DNA from: Trichobilharzia regenti
Taxonomy: Eukaryota > Platyhelminthes > Trematoda > Strigeidida > Schistosomatidae
Length of the DNA stretch: 64,000 nucleotides
NCBI GenBank assembly: GCA_944472135.2
Contig: CALYDD020000378.1
Coordinates: forward strand, 1-64,000
Direction of reading: 5' to 3'
Shown here: piece after piece, positions 48,690 to 61,527 of the stretch
Layout: each line of letters starts with the position of its first letter
Position numbering within the stretch: position 1 is the stretch's first letter
Notes under the pieces: model-generated
Told to the model about the DNA's origin: nothing
What the model saw: the letters and a program-made list of their open reading frames with translations, nothing else
Databases searched by the model: none
Position numbers and translations under genes: made by a program

Positions 48690-49510
48690 ACTCTTATGTT
48701 ATGGTCATTGAGGATTCGCTTTATTTCATCGGATGTAAGGAATCACAGCTGTACTAACCCAATTCTTAGCAGCAGGTTTCGATTCATCCTTCTCTTAACA
48801 TTTTAAATACATTTTTATGAAGTCTTTAGGATAATTATTAGATTCAAGAGTGGATTGAACCAATTTTAGTTCCTTGCTAATATCTTCCTCCTTAGTGACT
48901 AGACGTTTGGCTCTGTTGATCAGATTCTTGGCCACAGTTACTTTGGTGGTAAATGGGTGGGCTGAATAGTAGTCTTGATATATATCCGAATATGTCGGCT
49001 TTCTGAAAATGTTTATTTAAATTTTCCATCTAATTTTCTTTTACTAAACAGTCCAGGAACGCCAACTCATTTTTATCGATTCAACCTCTTTGGAAAACTT
49101 GATGGTTTCTGACATATTGTTTATTAAGTGAAAAAGTTCATTTAACAAACTACGTTTAATTATGACGAAGGTATCATCTACGTATCTTAGCTACATCTTT
49201 GTGGGACTAGAACATCTAATAATTGTATTTGTTTCTAATGTATGCATAAACAGATTGGCGACTGGCGTAGATACTGGTGATCCCATAGCAATACCTGCCG
49301 TTTGACGGTGTAGAACCCCTCTCAACGTAAATAACGTGGATCGAAGACACAATTCTTAAACCTTCATAATTTCGTCGGGATTTAAAGGACAACGGCCACT
49401 GAGTTCGTCGTCAGCACAAAGTAAATTATAAATAATACTTAAAGAATCATTAACAGGTACATTCGTGAATAATGAATAACCATCGAAATTTGCCATTATT
49501 TCAACATCTT
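48690..49510 (-). mobile_element. Penelope-like element P3, RT core, degraded
   Basis: The minus strand reads YSLFTNVPV (motif A region) near 49480, GIAMGSPVSTPVANLFM near 49260-49300, RYVDDTFVIIKR near 49170-49200, then the thumb (NYPKDFIKMYLK) near 48790. A few stops and frameshifts interrupt it, and no GIY-YIG part follows. Residues differ from P1 and P2 (for example STPVAN instead of GPLLAD), so it is a third lineage. Its left end lies near 48690 and its right end is cut where the 3' tail of E4 begins. Confidence 0.75.
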
Positions 49511-49515
49511 CAATA

Positions 49516-51890
49516 TTATTATATAATTATTATTGCTCTCTTGGGTTCCTAGTGGGACATAGGGCTTCAACTGCACGTCTCCACTTGCTTCTGTCTTCCT
49601 TGTGCTGTACTTTTCACCTGCATCCATGTTAGTCCATACTCTTTCAACTCCTCTTCACACGATCTCCTCCGTGTCACCCTTGGACGTCCCACATGGCGCT
49701 TCCCTTTCGGGTTCCACTCGAGGGCTTGTCGCGCGATGTCACCCAGCGGTCTCCTCAGCGAGTTTTCGATCCATCTCCACTTTCTCCTGCATATTTGTTG
49801 GGCGATTGCTTTTTGGTTTTGTTTGTTCCCATATTTTCTTCTCGATGATTGTTTCCAGGATCTGATCTTCAGTAAAGAATGGAGACAGTTGTTGATAAAA
49901 GTCTGCAACCTTTTGGAAATATTCTTTGTAACCCTCCAAGTGTCTGATCCGTATGGGAGAACTGAATTGACGTTTGTATTGAAAATCCGACTGAATTTTG
50001 TTGTTGATGCTGAGTGATGAAGATTTCCAGATTGGGTTCAGGTTGATGAATGTGTTTATCGCCTTCCGAATTCTCGCTCGATTTGACATCCTCGTCCGTC
50101 CCTCATGTAGTTGAGACAATGCTCCCTAGATAAGTGAATGAATGCCTATTTCGGCCTTCTTTGGTAGTTTCACGAGGTAACCTTTCCTCCAGTCAGTAGG
50201 CACCTTTCCCTCCTTCCAGACATTTTGCAATAATGGAGTCAGCATGTCTGATGTAGTCTCTGGGTCCGCTTTCAGTGCTTCAGGGGTATTCCATCTGGTC
50301 CAGCTGCTTTTCCAGCTTTCAGAAGCTTGATTGCATTCAAGACTTCAGCTCTCGTTGGAGGATTGGTGTCAACTTGCAGTTTGTGTACGTGCTGTTGTTG
50401 GTATTTCTGGATGGGTTGGAGGTAATGGCCGGTTCAAGAGTCCTTTGAAGTGATCCGCCCATTGTTTAATCTGTCTTTCTTCCTTGGTAATTAGGTTCCT
50501 TGGCTGTCTTTTATAGGTTTATCTTGTGTTGATCTCTTCACGGATAGAGATTTGGTTATCTGATATAATGTCCTCAGGTCCCTTTTCCTGCTGCCTTCTC
50601 AGCTTCAGTGGCCAGATTGTCGTAGAATCGTCTTTTGTCCTTCCTAGCACTCTTCTTCACTTCTTTGTCCAGTACTTTGTAAGTTGAGGTCATCGTCTCC
50701 TTCTCCTGTCCGTCCTTGCATTGAATCATTTTCTCTTTCACCATTCTCCTCTCTTCTATTAATTTCCAAGTGTCCATTGAGAGCCATTCCTTGTCTTGTC
50801 TCTTCTTTCTTCCTAGAACCGTTGAACACGTTTCGTTGAGAATCGCCTTCAGAGACTTCCAATGTTCTTCCACGCATGATTCTTCAGTGCTGTCGCGTAG
50901 TGTTTCCTGCTTTGCTCTGACATTTGCAGTGAAAGTGTCTTTTGTGGTTGTGTCCTTCAGTAATTGAGTGTTGAACTTGCATTGTGGCCTATCCCCAGCT
51001 ATCCTTGAGGCTTTCAGCTTCACCTTGAAAGTCCCTTGTACTAGATAGTGGTCTGAAGCCACATCTGCTCCTCTCCTCGACCTTGTGTCCAGTAGGCTCC
51101 GTCTCCACTTTCTTGAGATTGAAATGAAGTCTATCTGGTTTTTGGTGTTTCCATCGGTGAAATCCATGTCGCTTTGTGTATATCATTGTGTTTGAACACA
51201 CTGCCACCAATCACCAAATCATTGAAGGCGCAGAAGTCTGAGAAGAGTTCACCATTGTCGTTCATTTCACCGAGGGCCTCTCGACCCATGGTGAGTTCTC
51301 TTCCTGTGTTGTCTCTCCCAGCTTCGCATTCATGTCGCCCATCAGGATTTTGATATCACCATTTGGGACGTTGTCCATTACTGTTTGTAAATATCTCTAG
51401 AACGCCTCCTTCTTCTCTTGTTCTGAGACGTGTGTAGGCGCATAGCATTGAATGACTGTAACTTTCCTTCCTTTTCAGTTGAACCTGGCTGTCATTATCC
51501 TGGAGGAGATTGGTTCCCACTGCATGAGAGCTTTGGCTGCTGTTGGTGACATCATGATGGCCACTCCCTCAGTGTGCTCGTGGTTGTCCTCTGGGTGGCC
51601 GGAAAAGATTATTGTCTCTCCAGTAGGTAGTTGGCACCTTCCAGTTCCGTTCCATCTGGTTTCGCAGATTCCCAACACTTCTTTTTTGTACCTTCTCATT
51701 TCAGCGGCTATCTGGGCAGCTTTTCCACTTTCGTACATTGTACGAACATTCCAGGTACCCATCCTTACTTACTTTCATCGCAGTATTACTAGCTTCCTAG
51801 TTTTCCAATCGTTCCTAAGCCCTGGTGAAGAGGGAAGGTTGACGCGTGGTGCTAGCAACTTCACCCCCGTAAAACAACCAAATCGCCACA
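49516..51890 (-). mobile_element. RTE LINE E4, near full length but lacking the RT core
   Basis: Endonuclease start MGTWNVRTMYESGKAAQ is at 51475-51762, with a probable 5' UTR to about 51890. The rest of the endonuclease and the linker (GADVASDHYLVQG, KKSARKDKRRFYDN) are at 50574-51167. The 3' part (KWRWIE, GRPRVTRRRSCEEE) is at 49567-50119 and the tail is near 49516-49535. At about 50143 the sequence jumps from the region upstream of FTYLGSI-type residues to KLPKKGD-type residues. This removes about 0.7 kb that would encode motif A, QGCLLSP and FADD. Further frameshifts are present, so it is inactive. Confidence 0.85.
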
Positions 51891-51909
51891 GAAACGTCAA
51901 CGAATCTGT

Positions 51910-52780
51910 GACTGATTCATTGAAATACTCACAAGATAATCTGTCAAGTTGACCTTAATCAACCAACCTTTCTATTCCACAATCAAATGGACGAATGGAT
52001 GTGCATTCAACGGTATAATATATATTTCCATTCTTCCGTAGGAACCATATCTTTCAAATACAGTTAGTGCGTACTCAGAGCTTATTGCGGTCATATAAAT
52101 CTGTATTATATTCAGTCCAAAATAAACATATTTCACTTCATCAATGAGTGGCTCGTAGAAATCATTGGGTGACCCATTCCTCGTCATAACATTTTGCGTC
52201 AAAGTTACTTGATTGTGTCTTATTGTGTCTTTGAAGAACAGCCTGTGTACACAATCATCTATTAATTGCTTTCATTAAACGCCTGGGAATGTTTTTGAAG
52301 AGAATAAACTGTCGAGTGTTTGTTCATATGTCCAAACCAACAATACTGCATCGAGTGATATACAGTAGAGGAATATTCTACTGGAAAGTCCTATATAAGT
52401 AGTAAGTAGATATAAACTGAAAATTCAAAATGATGCATAAACGCATTATTCAGATTAAAGCTCTTGATAATTTCTCAGTAATTTTCATACACTTGAATAC
52501 AGCATTTATAAATTAGGTGTTGTAAATAATTGACTTCTGCTCCTCATCTTAGCGCCTTTGTTTTACACTACTTTGATGTTTGATTCAAGTGCCTGCAACT
52601 GTTTAGTTTTAAATAAATAAATAAAATAGCTAACTTCTTGAGACAAAGTTCGAAATGAGGGAATCATCTTCGAAGGATCCGAAGTATCAAAGATCACAAA
52701 TGAGATCTGTTGTTTTATCCGTAAGTAGTATGCATGTTTTATTTACACATTCGTGTGTTTTGTTTAGATAGAAAATGAAC
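51910..52780. repeat. R1 flank repeat, copy 5
   Basis: Matches R1 copies 2 and 3 ('GGACGAATGGAT', 'TATAAGTAGTAAGTAGA', 'GACTTCTGCTCCTCATCTTA'), and its right part matches copies 1 and 4 ('GACAAAGTTCGAAAT', 'CAAAGATCACAAATGAGAT'). It therefore links the two subsets into one family. Confidence 0.65.
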
Positions 52781-53460
52781 TGGTTATTCATTTGATAATC
52801 CAATAGTCAGAGAGCTTATCACGCTTAATGGAAGTCAATTCTTATTTTCAACATGTCTTGCATCATTAGGCTATGCTAGATTCCATGGCATTATTTCATC
52901 CTTGAATTATGATGGTGCAAGATGGAGTCCTAGCATGATCCCTCAAGAGCAGCCCATATACCATATTTCTACTGATTAATAGTCCAATAAACTGAACAAA
53001 TACATATTTGTTTAATTGCATAATTTACTTATAGTTGAATCAGTTTCCCGCCTTTTTTACAATTTCCGTGTCAATAATACCTCTTTGTACTAGTAATACA
53101 AGACACATTGGGAACAGTATGAGAAGCGCCGTCGTCATCGTTATATGAAATAAATAACGAGTCCTTAGTCAACAGACACTCATATGAATAAAGTGAAAAA
53201 CCTCTCAGGTATGGAAGCATGAAACAAATAAACAAATCCGGTTAGTTTTATGGAATCGTAAATTCAAATCGTAAGACAAATGAAAAACATTCAAGAAATG
53301 TCCAGCCAAATCATCGTGTCAGCGCATGCATGAATAATGACTTCATGGCGACGAATGATATGTTATGCATTTAATGTCTTGGACAGTCTGAGATTTGATA
53401 TGCGCTGTCGTCCTTTCATTTTAAAGTATGTCCCGTCAGTTTCAGCTTCTTCTGAGGAGG
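52781..53460. other. Intergenic stretch, nothing recognised
   Basis: AT-rich sequence between the R1 copy and the start of module C. No coding or RNA signal recognised; a 64-codon open frame begins at 53337 without motif. Confidence 0.35.
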
Positions 53461-53789
53461 TGATTGTAGATGGAGGCGTTCAGCCTGTTGGGAATGATTT
53501 TCGTGATGTGCTAGGTCCATTAACCATATAAAAGCAGTGATTTGACCCTGCTATTGAAACCCAGGTCATGTTTCATGTGCTTACTGCAAATGATATCCAC
53601 CATCATTTCGGAATAGTGTTCATCTCTTTATCTTGTTTTCCGTTACCTAATGGTTGCAACATACTCGTTCATGCTGACATCTGCAGTTGAAAATGATGAA
53701 GGCTGATGACTTTTACAATTCGCTTTTTGATGCATTTATCAGTTTATTGCACTCAACTTCTCTTTATGTTGTTCATCTATGCACTAGTT

Positions 53790-54400
53790 CATCTTCTGTT
53801 GATCACATTCTTCTCGCTGTATAAATCGAAAACTCTTGAAAATGCATGAATTGTCCTTTCAATACAAGCTTCCAGTGAATACATCTCTGGCGAGTGTCAT
53901 TTTCCAGACTTAGCAAGACAATCTCACTTCTCATCAATCTCATGTTCCATATTGAAGTCAGTATTTTTATGTGGACAGTCAAAGTAGGTTGAACGCAAGG
54001 CTTAATTTTTGGCATGCTACAAATGTGTTAACCACAAGGCGTTGTTCCATCGATTACAGTATTTTATCAGGTTCAGATGCATAGATGTCTGCTCGGTGGA
54101 TTTCCCAAATCGTCACCATCTTTTTAATGGTAAAGTGTGCTGCCAAACTGGGACTGTATATCCAAGGAATGCACTAGTAGTAGATGTTTACAGAAAGAAG
54201 ATCAGAATGCTGAAAAATAAAATCGATAGTTGTATTAGGTCGGTTCTTTCTGAACGTGGATGTTACATCATAAACTTGTCGGATATGTTCGTGTGTTTCA
54301 GGCTTTCGGTGGAATGAAATGGATCTTCCACGGTAAGCACAGTCATCCCTCAGCGAAATGTTTCCAAATCCTCTCTAAACCAAATAGCAGTTTTTTGTTG
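53790..54400 (-). mobile_element. Degraded Penelope-like fragment, 3' flank of copy C
   Basis: The minus frame 53803-54015 reads SLENDTRQRCIHWKLVLKGQFMHFQEF when assembled from short pieces. This parallels the P1 segment with EENDTI followed by WTGQYMHFKSF. Upstream (54015-54340) is the decayed RT region, the counterpart of 36960-37350 but in the opposite orientation. Confidence 0.6.
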
Positions 54401-55347
54401 AGGGTATTTGATGCAATGAAATAAAGGAATCAAGTATTTATTTCAAAGTTATTTCAAAGTTTTTGGTAGTCTATGGACAAGACGCTCAAGGTGTACAGCA
54501 TGAAATCCTTTGACATTTTCGAAGGGTAGAATTATTCAGTTCTCTTTAGCTTGACCAAAGCAATTACTGTGAAATTCCTGAGACTTGATTTGCGTTCAGA
54601 AAGAGGTAGCTGTCTGTCCTGCCTTATCCTGGCAACTAGATGTACCTACTCTCTCTTTAATTAAGTTACTTGATCTTGGCATGGATGTCTTTTCCGTCGC
54701 TGTAATGTCTTTTGCTTATAATTGGTTTAGATAACTTCAGTTACTCAACTAATCAGTTAATTAATTATCGTCCTATCCACCACTTATTTTCCTTATAACA
54801 GAACTCTCTTGGTTTTGTATCTTGGATATTTCGCTTTCTGTTTAAACTTGGATTTTCAGTGTATAAGGTATAAAAGTGAAATTTCTGAGTACTGTTCATT
54901 AGATCTTAAGACTTATTTTAGGTAACACTTTCTGACATTCATAAGAATGTTAAAAGCTTTCCGTACTTGAACTTATTGATTTCAGCAGGCTGTGCCTCTC
55001 TGATGAGACGGTGACGATATAAGTGGCTCCACCATTTGTACCATTTCAGTATGAAGTTGCAGTGGTGATTTCTTATCTGCTCTAGGATGCTATTCCGTGA
55101 ATGGTTGACCAATAGTCAGTGTCCAGTTCTATGTGGTGGATGTAACGTATCAGTCATGGTGACACCCTATCTCCCCACTCTTTTCAACTACTGAATATCA
55201 AATTATTGAGTTGCTACTGATTTGTGATATTTGACATTTGTGTTGAAATTAATGAGAATCAGGAACATATTATCGATTTTATTGAACTTTTAAAAGTAAT
55301 AATCACATTGAATTTGCCATCAAATTATCTGTTACAATTCCTGATAT

Positions 55348-58300
55348 TTATCTGCCTAATGGACGACCCCCACTCGTGTCCCCGGTGAGATTAATTGGCA
55401 CGTTGAAGATGGCCACCTCCGTTGAAACGAGCAAATGCAGCCAGATAATTAACATGCCAATTACCAATCCACAGAGTACGTGTTGATCATTTCGAAATGT
55501 GAATCGTCTATCGCCAAGAAGAGCTTGAATAATGATAGCTATCTCCTGAAAGTGAAAGACAGTCATGTTGAGGCTTATTCGTGTCCAGAATATAAAAACA
55601 TCCTCGTGCATTTGAATAAAGTATGAAGTATCAAAGAACTGATAAAATTCCCAATGCCATTCTCAACATGCATGGAAAGGTGAAGGCACGAAATCTGATC
55701 ACTTTCTTTATCTTATTTCATCAGTCATTCACAAATAATAATACATATTTTAAAAATGTGGAATATGCAAGCAAACAGTTGCAAGTGATAAAAATATACT
55801 ACACATCCATATGAATCTGATGGACTAATTGGAATCTCAGGCTCTGACCTACCTTTCTGCAACTCCATATCAGGAAAGTGAACCTTCTGATACCACATTC
55901 TGCTCTAATGGCCAATATTTGAAGTAAACTGTGATTCTGTTTCTAGTGCTCCTTTTTATTCTCCCTAGTACCTTGCCTCACTGAATATCACAAAATAGAA
56001 TGCATCACTACAGAAACTGAATTTATGAAGATATAACGAAAAGTTGTAGCTCAATGATGGCAGTGATATCTCCCATATTTAGAAAATTCGACAGTCTGAT
56101 GTAAGTTGGGATAATGAGTCCTTCTGGGGATATAAATCTGAGTGTAGCAATGTTTCGTTCTACGGTGAAATGCCATTAAGTTCAAGCGTAAATTAGATCG
56201 TTCAGATACGAACAGTCGTATCACTGACATGGTGTTCCTTCAGTTTGTGATAAACAGTTGTTGATTTTTTTCAATGGACGCATTGAAAGCAATCCAATTC
56301 GTCTTCATTTGTTAGTCAAGAGGCTACTTACATTATGTGGCTAACGTTACTTAAAAGTTTAAACGTGAAGTTCAATATCCGTAGAATATTGATGTGTTTG
56401 CTTACATTATTCGGGAAACGATGACATGAAAGAACGAAATGAAATCTATGACAGTTATGCGCTTGCAGCTGCTGACGATAAATTCAGTTACCGTAGCTTG
56501 ATAAACGACTCCGGATATTCAGAAGCAAAATATATAAGTCCTATTTTCGACATGAAAACTCACAATTAGTGAGAAAAATCACGGCGATATTCATTTTTTA
56601 TTTGCAATCAATAGACTGCGCGAAAGAAGTAAAGTGGAGCTTCAATACCGAGCAACATTAGACGCAACAATTGGAGTATATCTATCCCCTATATAGTATA
56701 CATGAGATAATAATTTCTTTAGTATCGTAAACCAAACGTGCATCAACTACTTCACCTATCTACTTCATTCAGCACATTTTCCAGCCCTTAAAATGACAAC
56801 AGTCGGCTCCATATGCAAAAAATACTAATCTCTTTTCAAATGATCGAGTGATAAACGTACCGAAATAACTGACCACATCATGGCGAATCCACACAGTATT
56901 ATGAGTATCTGTCAAGAGAATGATGAATCAAATCAATGATTAAGCTCAAAATACACTGAATTATTATTGTGAGTTTTGTTGTGCTAATCATTTTAGCCTA
57001 TCCTTCACGTCTGCTTATTATTTACACAGCCCGGTGTAATGATGCATTACATAAGTTATAATGATCGCAGAAAATATACTTCAAATATGGAGACAAGTTA
57101 ATCTCAGTCAAAGTGCTATCCACATTACATAATGTTCTCTTTGAGATCAAAGGAATCGTGCTGTTCCACGTAAGTTTTAGTATATTTCTATATGTTTTCA
57201 AATTCATGCAGTCACTGAAGGTGTGATATTGTTAAATCCATGCCTAACTAGGCTTAGAACCAGATAATTAAGTAGGGCAAGTGATGAAGACATCTGGCTA
57301 TAAATACGACGAACAAAAATCACCATCAGTTGCAAGAATTCAGATAAAGTTACCTGACCAAGTAAGAATCGTTTTAACTACGGGCGGGGTTATAAATGAA
57401 GATGTCAAATTCAGCTAGTATCGGAAAACGAGACACAGAGGTGTTCATGAATATGAAAAGAGTTGTGGAGCTAGTAACATCTGGTTCAGAGAATCAGATC
57501 CGAGATGCCAGTGCATATGTAAATTCAGGGTTCTCATATCCGGTAACTAGCCGGAAGCGATAAGATGTAGTACAGTCAATTAGTGAATTTCCTACCTTCC
57601 AAGATCATCACCTTGTAAGAGAGAGAATTCCTCTGTAGAGTGGTAATCGATACTGTTGATGGTATGCTCGTGTTCCAAAATAATCGGGCGACGAGTTAGA
57701 AGCAGACGTATGTACACATTATACTACATATCTATAATGATGCATACTAAGGTAAAGAAAGTTATAAAGACTGGGTTTCTGCAGATCAATTTGTACAGGA
57801 TGAGGAATGGGAAGGATAGACATTGACTATAATTGAGTTGATTCAATATGACGATTGCAACCAGACTACTCAGACTACAGACTGACAAATTCGTAGGACT
57901 CTCATAAATAAGTTGTCGTTTTCACAGCAAAATGACATCTCATCTGATAATTCAGAGGATTCAGAAATGAAAGTTTGAATTTTTTCTGATTTCTGAGATA
58001 TTATTCGTTGACATGAAATATTTAGTTACTCATCCAATTGGTAGGCATTACTGTTCTTCAGCCGTTTTCACTTAGTTCACCATCAATATCCATTTTGTCG
58101 CGTCTATTGCTCAAACTTCTCGAAATGATGTTTTTCTATTATTGATGATTGGATCAAATAGACACCAACTCCTCCTCGCCAATTTGGATCTTAATGGATT
58201 ATTGATTGTCTTTCTCTGAACCCTTTTTGTCTGCGGTGTATCTGATTATGAGATATGTAATAGATAGGGTGGTACATGAAGAACGGATTAAACTCAGTAT

Positions 58301-59982
58301 TTTACGTACCCACACATCCATGGAAACCAAGTATTTCTTGTCATCCATTCATGAAGTTCAGTGCTGGAAAGCATTTCATTAACAGAATCAGTCAACAAAA
58401 CATAACTGACACAAGTAACACGAGAGCGCAGATTTTGCACACAATTGTTATCTGTACTGATACTATGATAAAAGTCTGTGAAAAATGAGCAATAAGATGA
58501 ACCCCTCTATAAAATTAAACAAATACCTTCCAAATGAACTCTCTGGTTCTTCGTTCAACAGAAAACTGCCTTGAAACAGACCTGATTAATTTGATTATAA
58601 TTAAAAGCAATGAGGAACCTCATGTCAGTGAATCTTTTCTCATACTGCGAAGTCAACCATTTCAACACAGATATTCACCTCTACAGTCAGCTGAAATAAG
58701 AATGTACACCCATGACACGGTGCTGTCACCGACTAATACAACTCTTACATGACTTAGCCAGTTGATTGTGTACTTGTATTTACCACATACTGTAGTAGAA
58801 TCTACAGAATGACAGCGTTGAGTTTCGACATTAAGTGACAAATTATGAGAACTTTTGAATGGTGGTTAGTATATGACAGGTGGTTAGTATATAAATGTCA
58901 CAGAACCCTTTTAAAATATGAAGATCTATTGAGACATTTTTTGTTACCAGTCTGAAACCTGAGTAGCTTCTTCGGGTTTGATAGTGCACGAATCGACATG
59001 GTGTTCACAGGTAATAACATTCTCAGTCTATTTTGGTTGTGATTATTCTGTTTCAGATAGGTCATGGTGACTGACAGTTTGCATCTGTATTTGAAGAGCA
59101 AATGGGATTTCCATACACTATTTATCATCTCAATTCATTCTAGGAGTGCCATGTTGATTGCAGTTGTACAACTAATTTAGCCAGTATCGAAATAAACACT
59201 ACAACTGTCGAAACAATATTTATGCCTCATTCGACGAGTGAGGCGCAAACTATGTGAAAGTAAAGCCCAGCTGACCAGTCAAAATGCAGAATCTATATAT
59301 ATATGACGTCCAAATATATAAAATCCGCGGTATTTAAGATAATTTAAACACCTCAAGGGAAAAAATAAATGTCGTGTTACAATTTAGAAGAGCTTTATGT
59401 TCTCCCTCATGCCAGCATCAATATCTTGATTTCGAAAATATCCGTATTTATGGCGAGGATGTTACGGATCATTCATTGTGTCGAATTTCTCTCAGATATA
59501 CTTTCCATCAGTCACTCTTCAATACTGTCGGTAACTAACTGCATTCCCCGATCAATTGCAATGAGTATATAAGCGTCTAATTCTGAACGGAATCTTTCAT
59601 TCAGTTAGGGAATATAGAATTAATGAATTTCAAAGTGGCCAATTAAGTAAGAACTGTTTCAAAATATTAAGCTACAAATCAGTGAATTATTCAGGTATCA
59701 AATTAACCCTTACAAACCTTTGTAAAAAGCACATTATATCTTTGATATATGGAGGATACCATCGCTTTTGGATAAGCCTTAGTTACTGTCGTTCATCAAA
59801 TACACCATATTGAGACGAAACATAAAATGAGGTCATGAGTAGTACGTCATACTAATGAACAGTCTCATGTGAGCATTAAAAGTATCAGGGATGGAAGTAA
59901 AACTTGCCAGAAGATATTTTCAAGTGCATGATGGATTCATATATGAAACAGAAAACTCACCCTCGTTCGATGAATTTGTCAT
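55348..59982 (-). pseudogene. Gene C: TMBIM-like copy lacking exons 2, 6 and 7
   Basis: Recognised exons on minus: 59961-59982 (exon 1), 58527-58565 (3), 58411-58475 (4), 58310-58363 (5), 56861-56908 (8), 55348-55545 (9). Each keeps GT/AG borders and homology (VERRTREFIWK, then TFIIVSVQITIVCKICALV, then ALLGDRRFTFRND). Exon 2 is missing because the intron sequence jumps near 58620-58660 from the B-equivalent of about 42780 to about 43445. Exons 6 and 7 are missing because it jumps at about 57671 from the B-equivalent of 39899 to 41877. Exon 1 ends in phase 1 while exon 3 starts in phase 0, so splicing cannot keep the frame. Exon 9 is shorter and ends at GGRPLGR. Non-functional as a TMBIM protein. 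Confidence 0.78.
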
Positions 59983-61160
59983 TGCCGAAATTGTATTAAT
60001 TACAGAAATCGTGGAATAAATGTGGAATTCGATTTAAAAATATCAGCATATTTGAAAATCAATCAAGGAGAATTTATATGAGCAAAAGTGTTGACGTCGA
60101 TGAATTGCAACACGAACTTTGATATGAGAGAAACAACCAATGAGACAAGTGAATTAGAAACTACACTACTTGAAAAACTGTCTGAATAGACGCAAAAAAA
60201 TGAAGTCTCATAGAACTGTCGGAATACAAAAGCACGTTAGTTAGAATACTGAATAAAAGGCGTCTACTTTGAGCAGATAAATAAAACAGAATTGAAATAT
60301 CATGGCATGATGGCAGTTCGGGAGCCACTGAAGACCATTTGCCGCCCAATGTTTACTTCAGCATACTTGAAAATCCCTCATAAATGAGAATATATAACTT
60401 CGTGGAGTTGATAGTCAAGGTGTTAGCCAACAAAAATGTGAGAAATGGAACAAAATATGAAAATAAATATTCCGTTGTATACAGTCGAAATGGGGTTTAA
60501 ATTAATAGAACTCGAGGCTAGAAATAAGCACTAATTTTAATGCATGAGTCTAAGTAAGAGTAAGGGCTACAGGTAGAATTCAAATTCCAAATTAAAGCGT
60601 CTATCAATAGTGCGTTTGCGCTCTTCACATTATTATGAGAATTGACAGATAATGGCTAGTTTGTAATGAGACAGCTGAACTGGAAAATCAGTTATCTAAT
60701 TGGTGAAGGCTTGACGTAGGAATGTGTGAAATCAGAGTGAAATTAAATTCCCTGGAATCGAGATAGCCTTATACATTTTGCCTTATTGGTGCAACCAATC
60801 GGTGTCAGGATTAAATATGTAGTAAATGATGTCTGATTTGGAAGGCGTTAGGTGCATTTATTCGCACATGTGATTTATATGAGTGACTTATTTACGCGAT
60901 TTTGTTTGAGCTAGACAGATATTTTCTACATTACAATGTCTACGATACCTAGCTGGAGACGCACAGTTTAAAAGTGATAAAGTTTGGGTACCCTTAGACT
61001 CAGACTGATCAAGATTACATCAACGACTGACCCTGTCTAATTATCGAGTTTTAGTTAGTTGAAATTTGAAGTGAGTTCAAATCTGCAGTGTTTGTCTTTT
61101 CAGCTGTGTTAGTGAAAGTTAGTTCACAGCTTTTATCCAACTGAATAAAAAGGATGAAAT
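59983..61160. other. 5' flank of copy C
   Basis: Very close to the B flank (44889-46060), closer than either is to A, so B and C separated after A did. No gene recognised. Confidence 0.5.
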
Positions 61161-61164
61161 AGCA

Positions 61165-61527
61165 TTTCTTGCTTGACTCAGTTAATCTTACAGTTTCTTT
61201 CTCCTCCTCTACATCTTCGTGAATTAGCGTTTCTCATCATTCTATCCTCTAACTCGTTTCTTTTCTGAGTACTTTTGTCTACAAAAGGGTTGATTCGCTA
61301 ACTGGACCTTTAGTCCTTTGTCACCTGTCGTTTCATTGAAATGATGCTTGCCACATTTCTATCATTTCTAGTGTGAATCTATTCATCATTTCCTTTGCTT
61401 GATTACGTATTCATTATCAACCTAAGCATGAACACACTCCTCTTTTACAACTTAGATATCTTTTTACTAACGCCTATTGGTTATTTGTTCTTACCACACA
61501 TGTACCTAAAATTGACTAAATAAAATC
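61165..61527 (+). mobile_element. Probable 5' leader of PLE P2
   Basis: Non-coding block directly before the first PLE-like codons. It is shared with 46668-47045, where it ends at the same point. Whether it belongs to the PLE or is older flank cannot be settled by eye. Confidence 0.5.
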
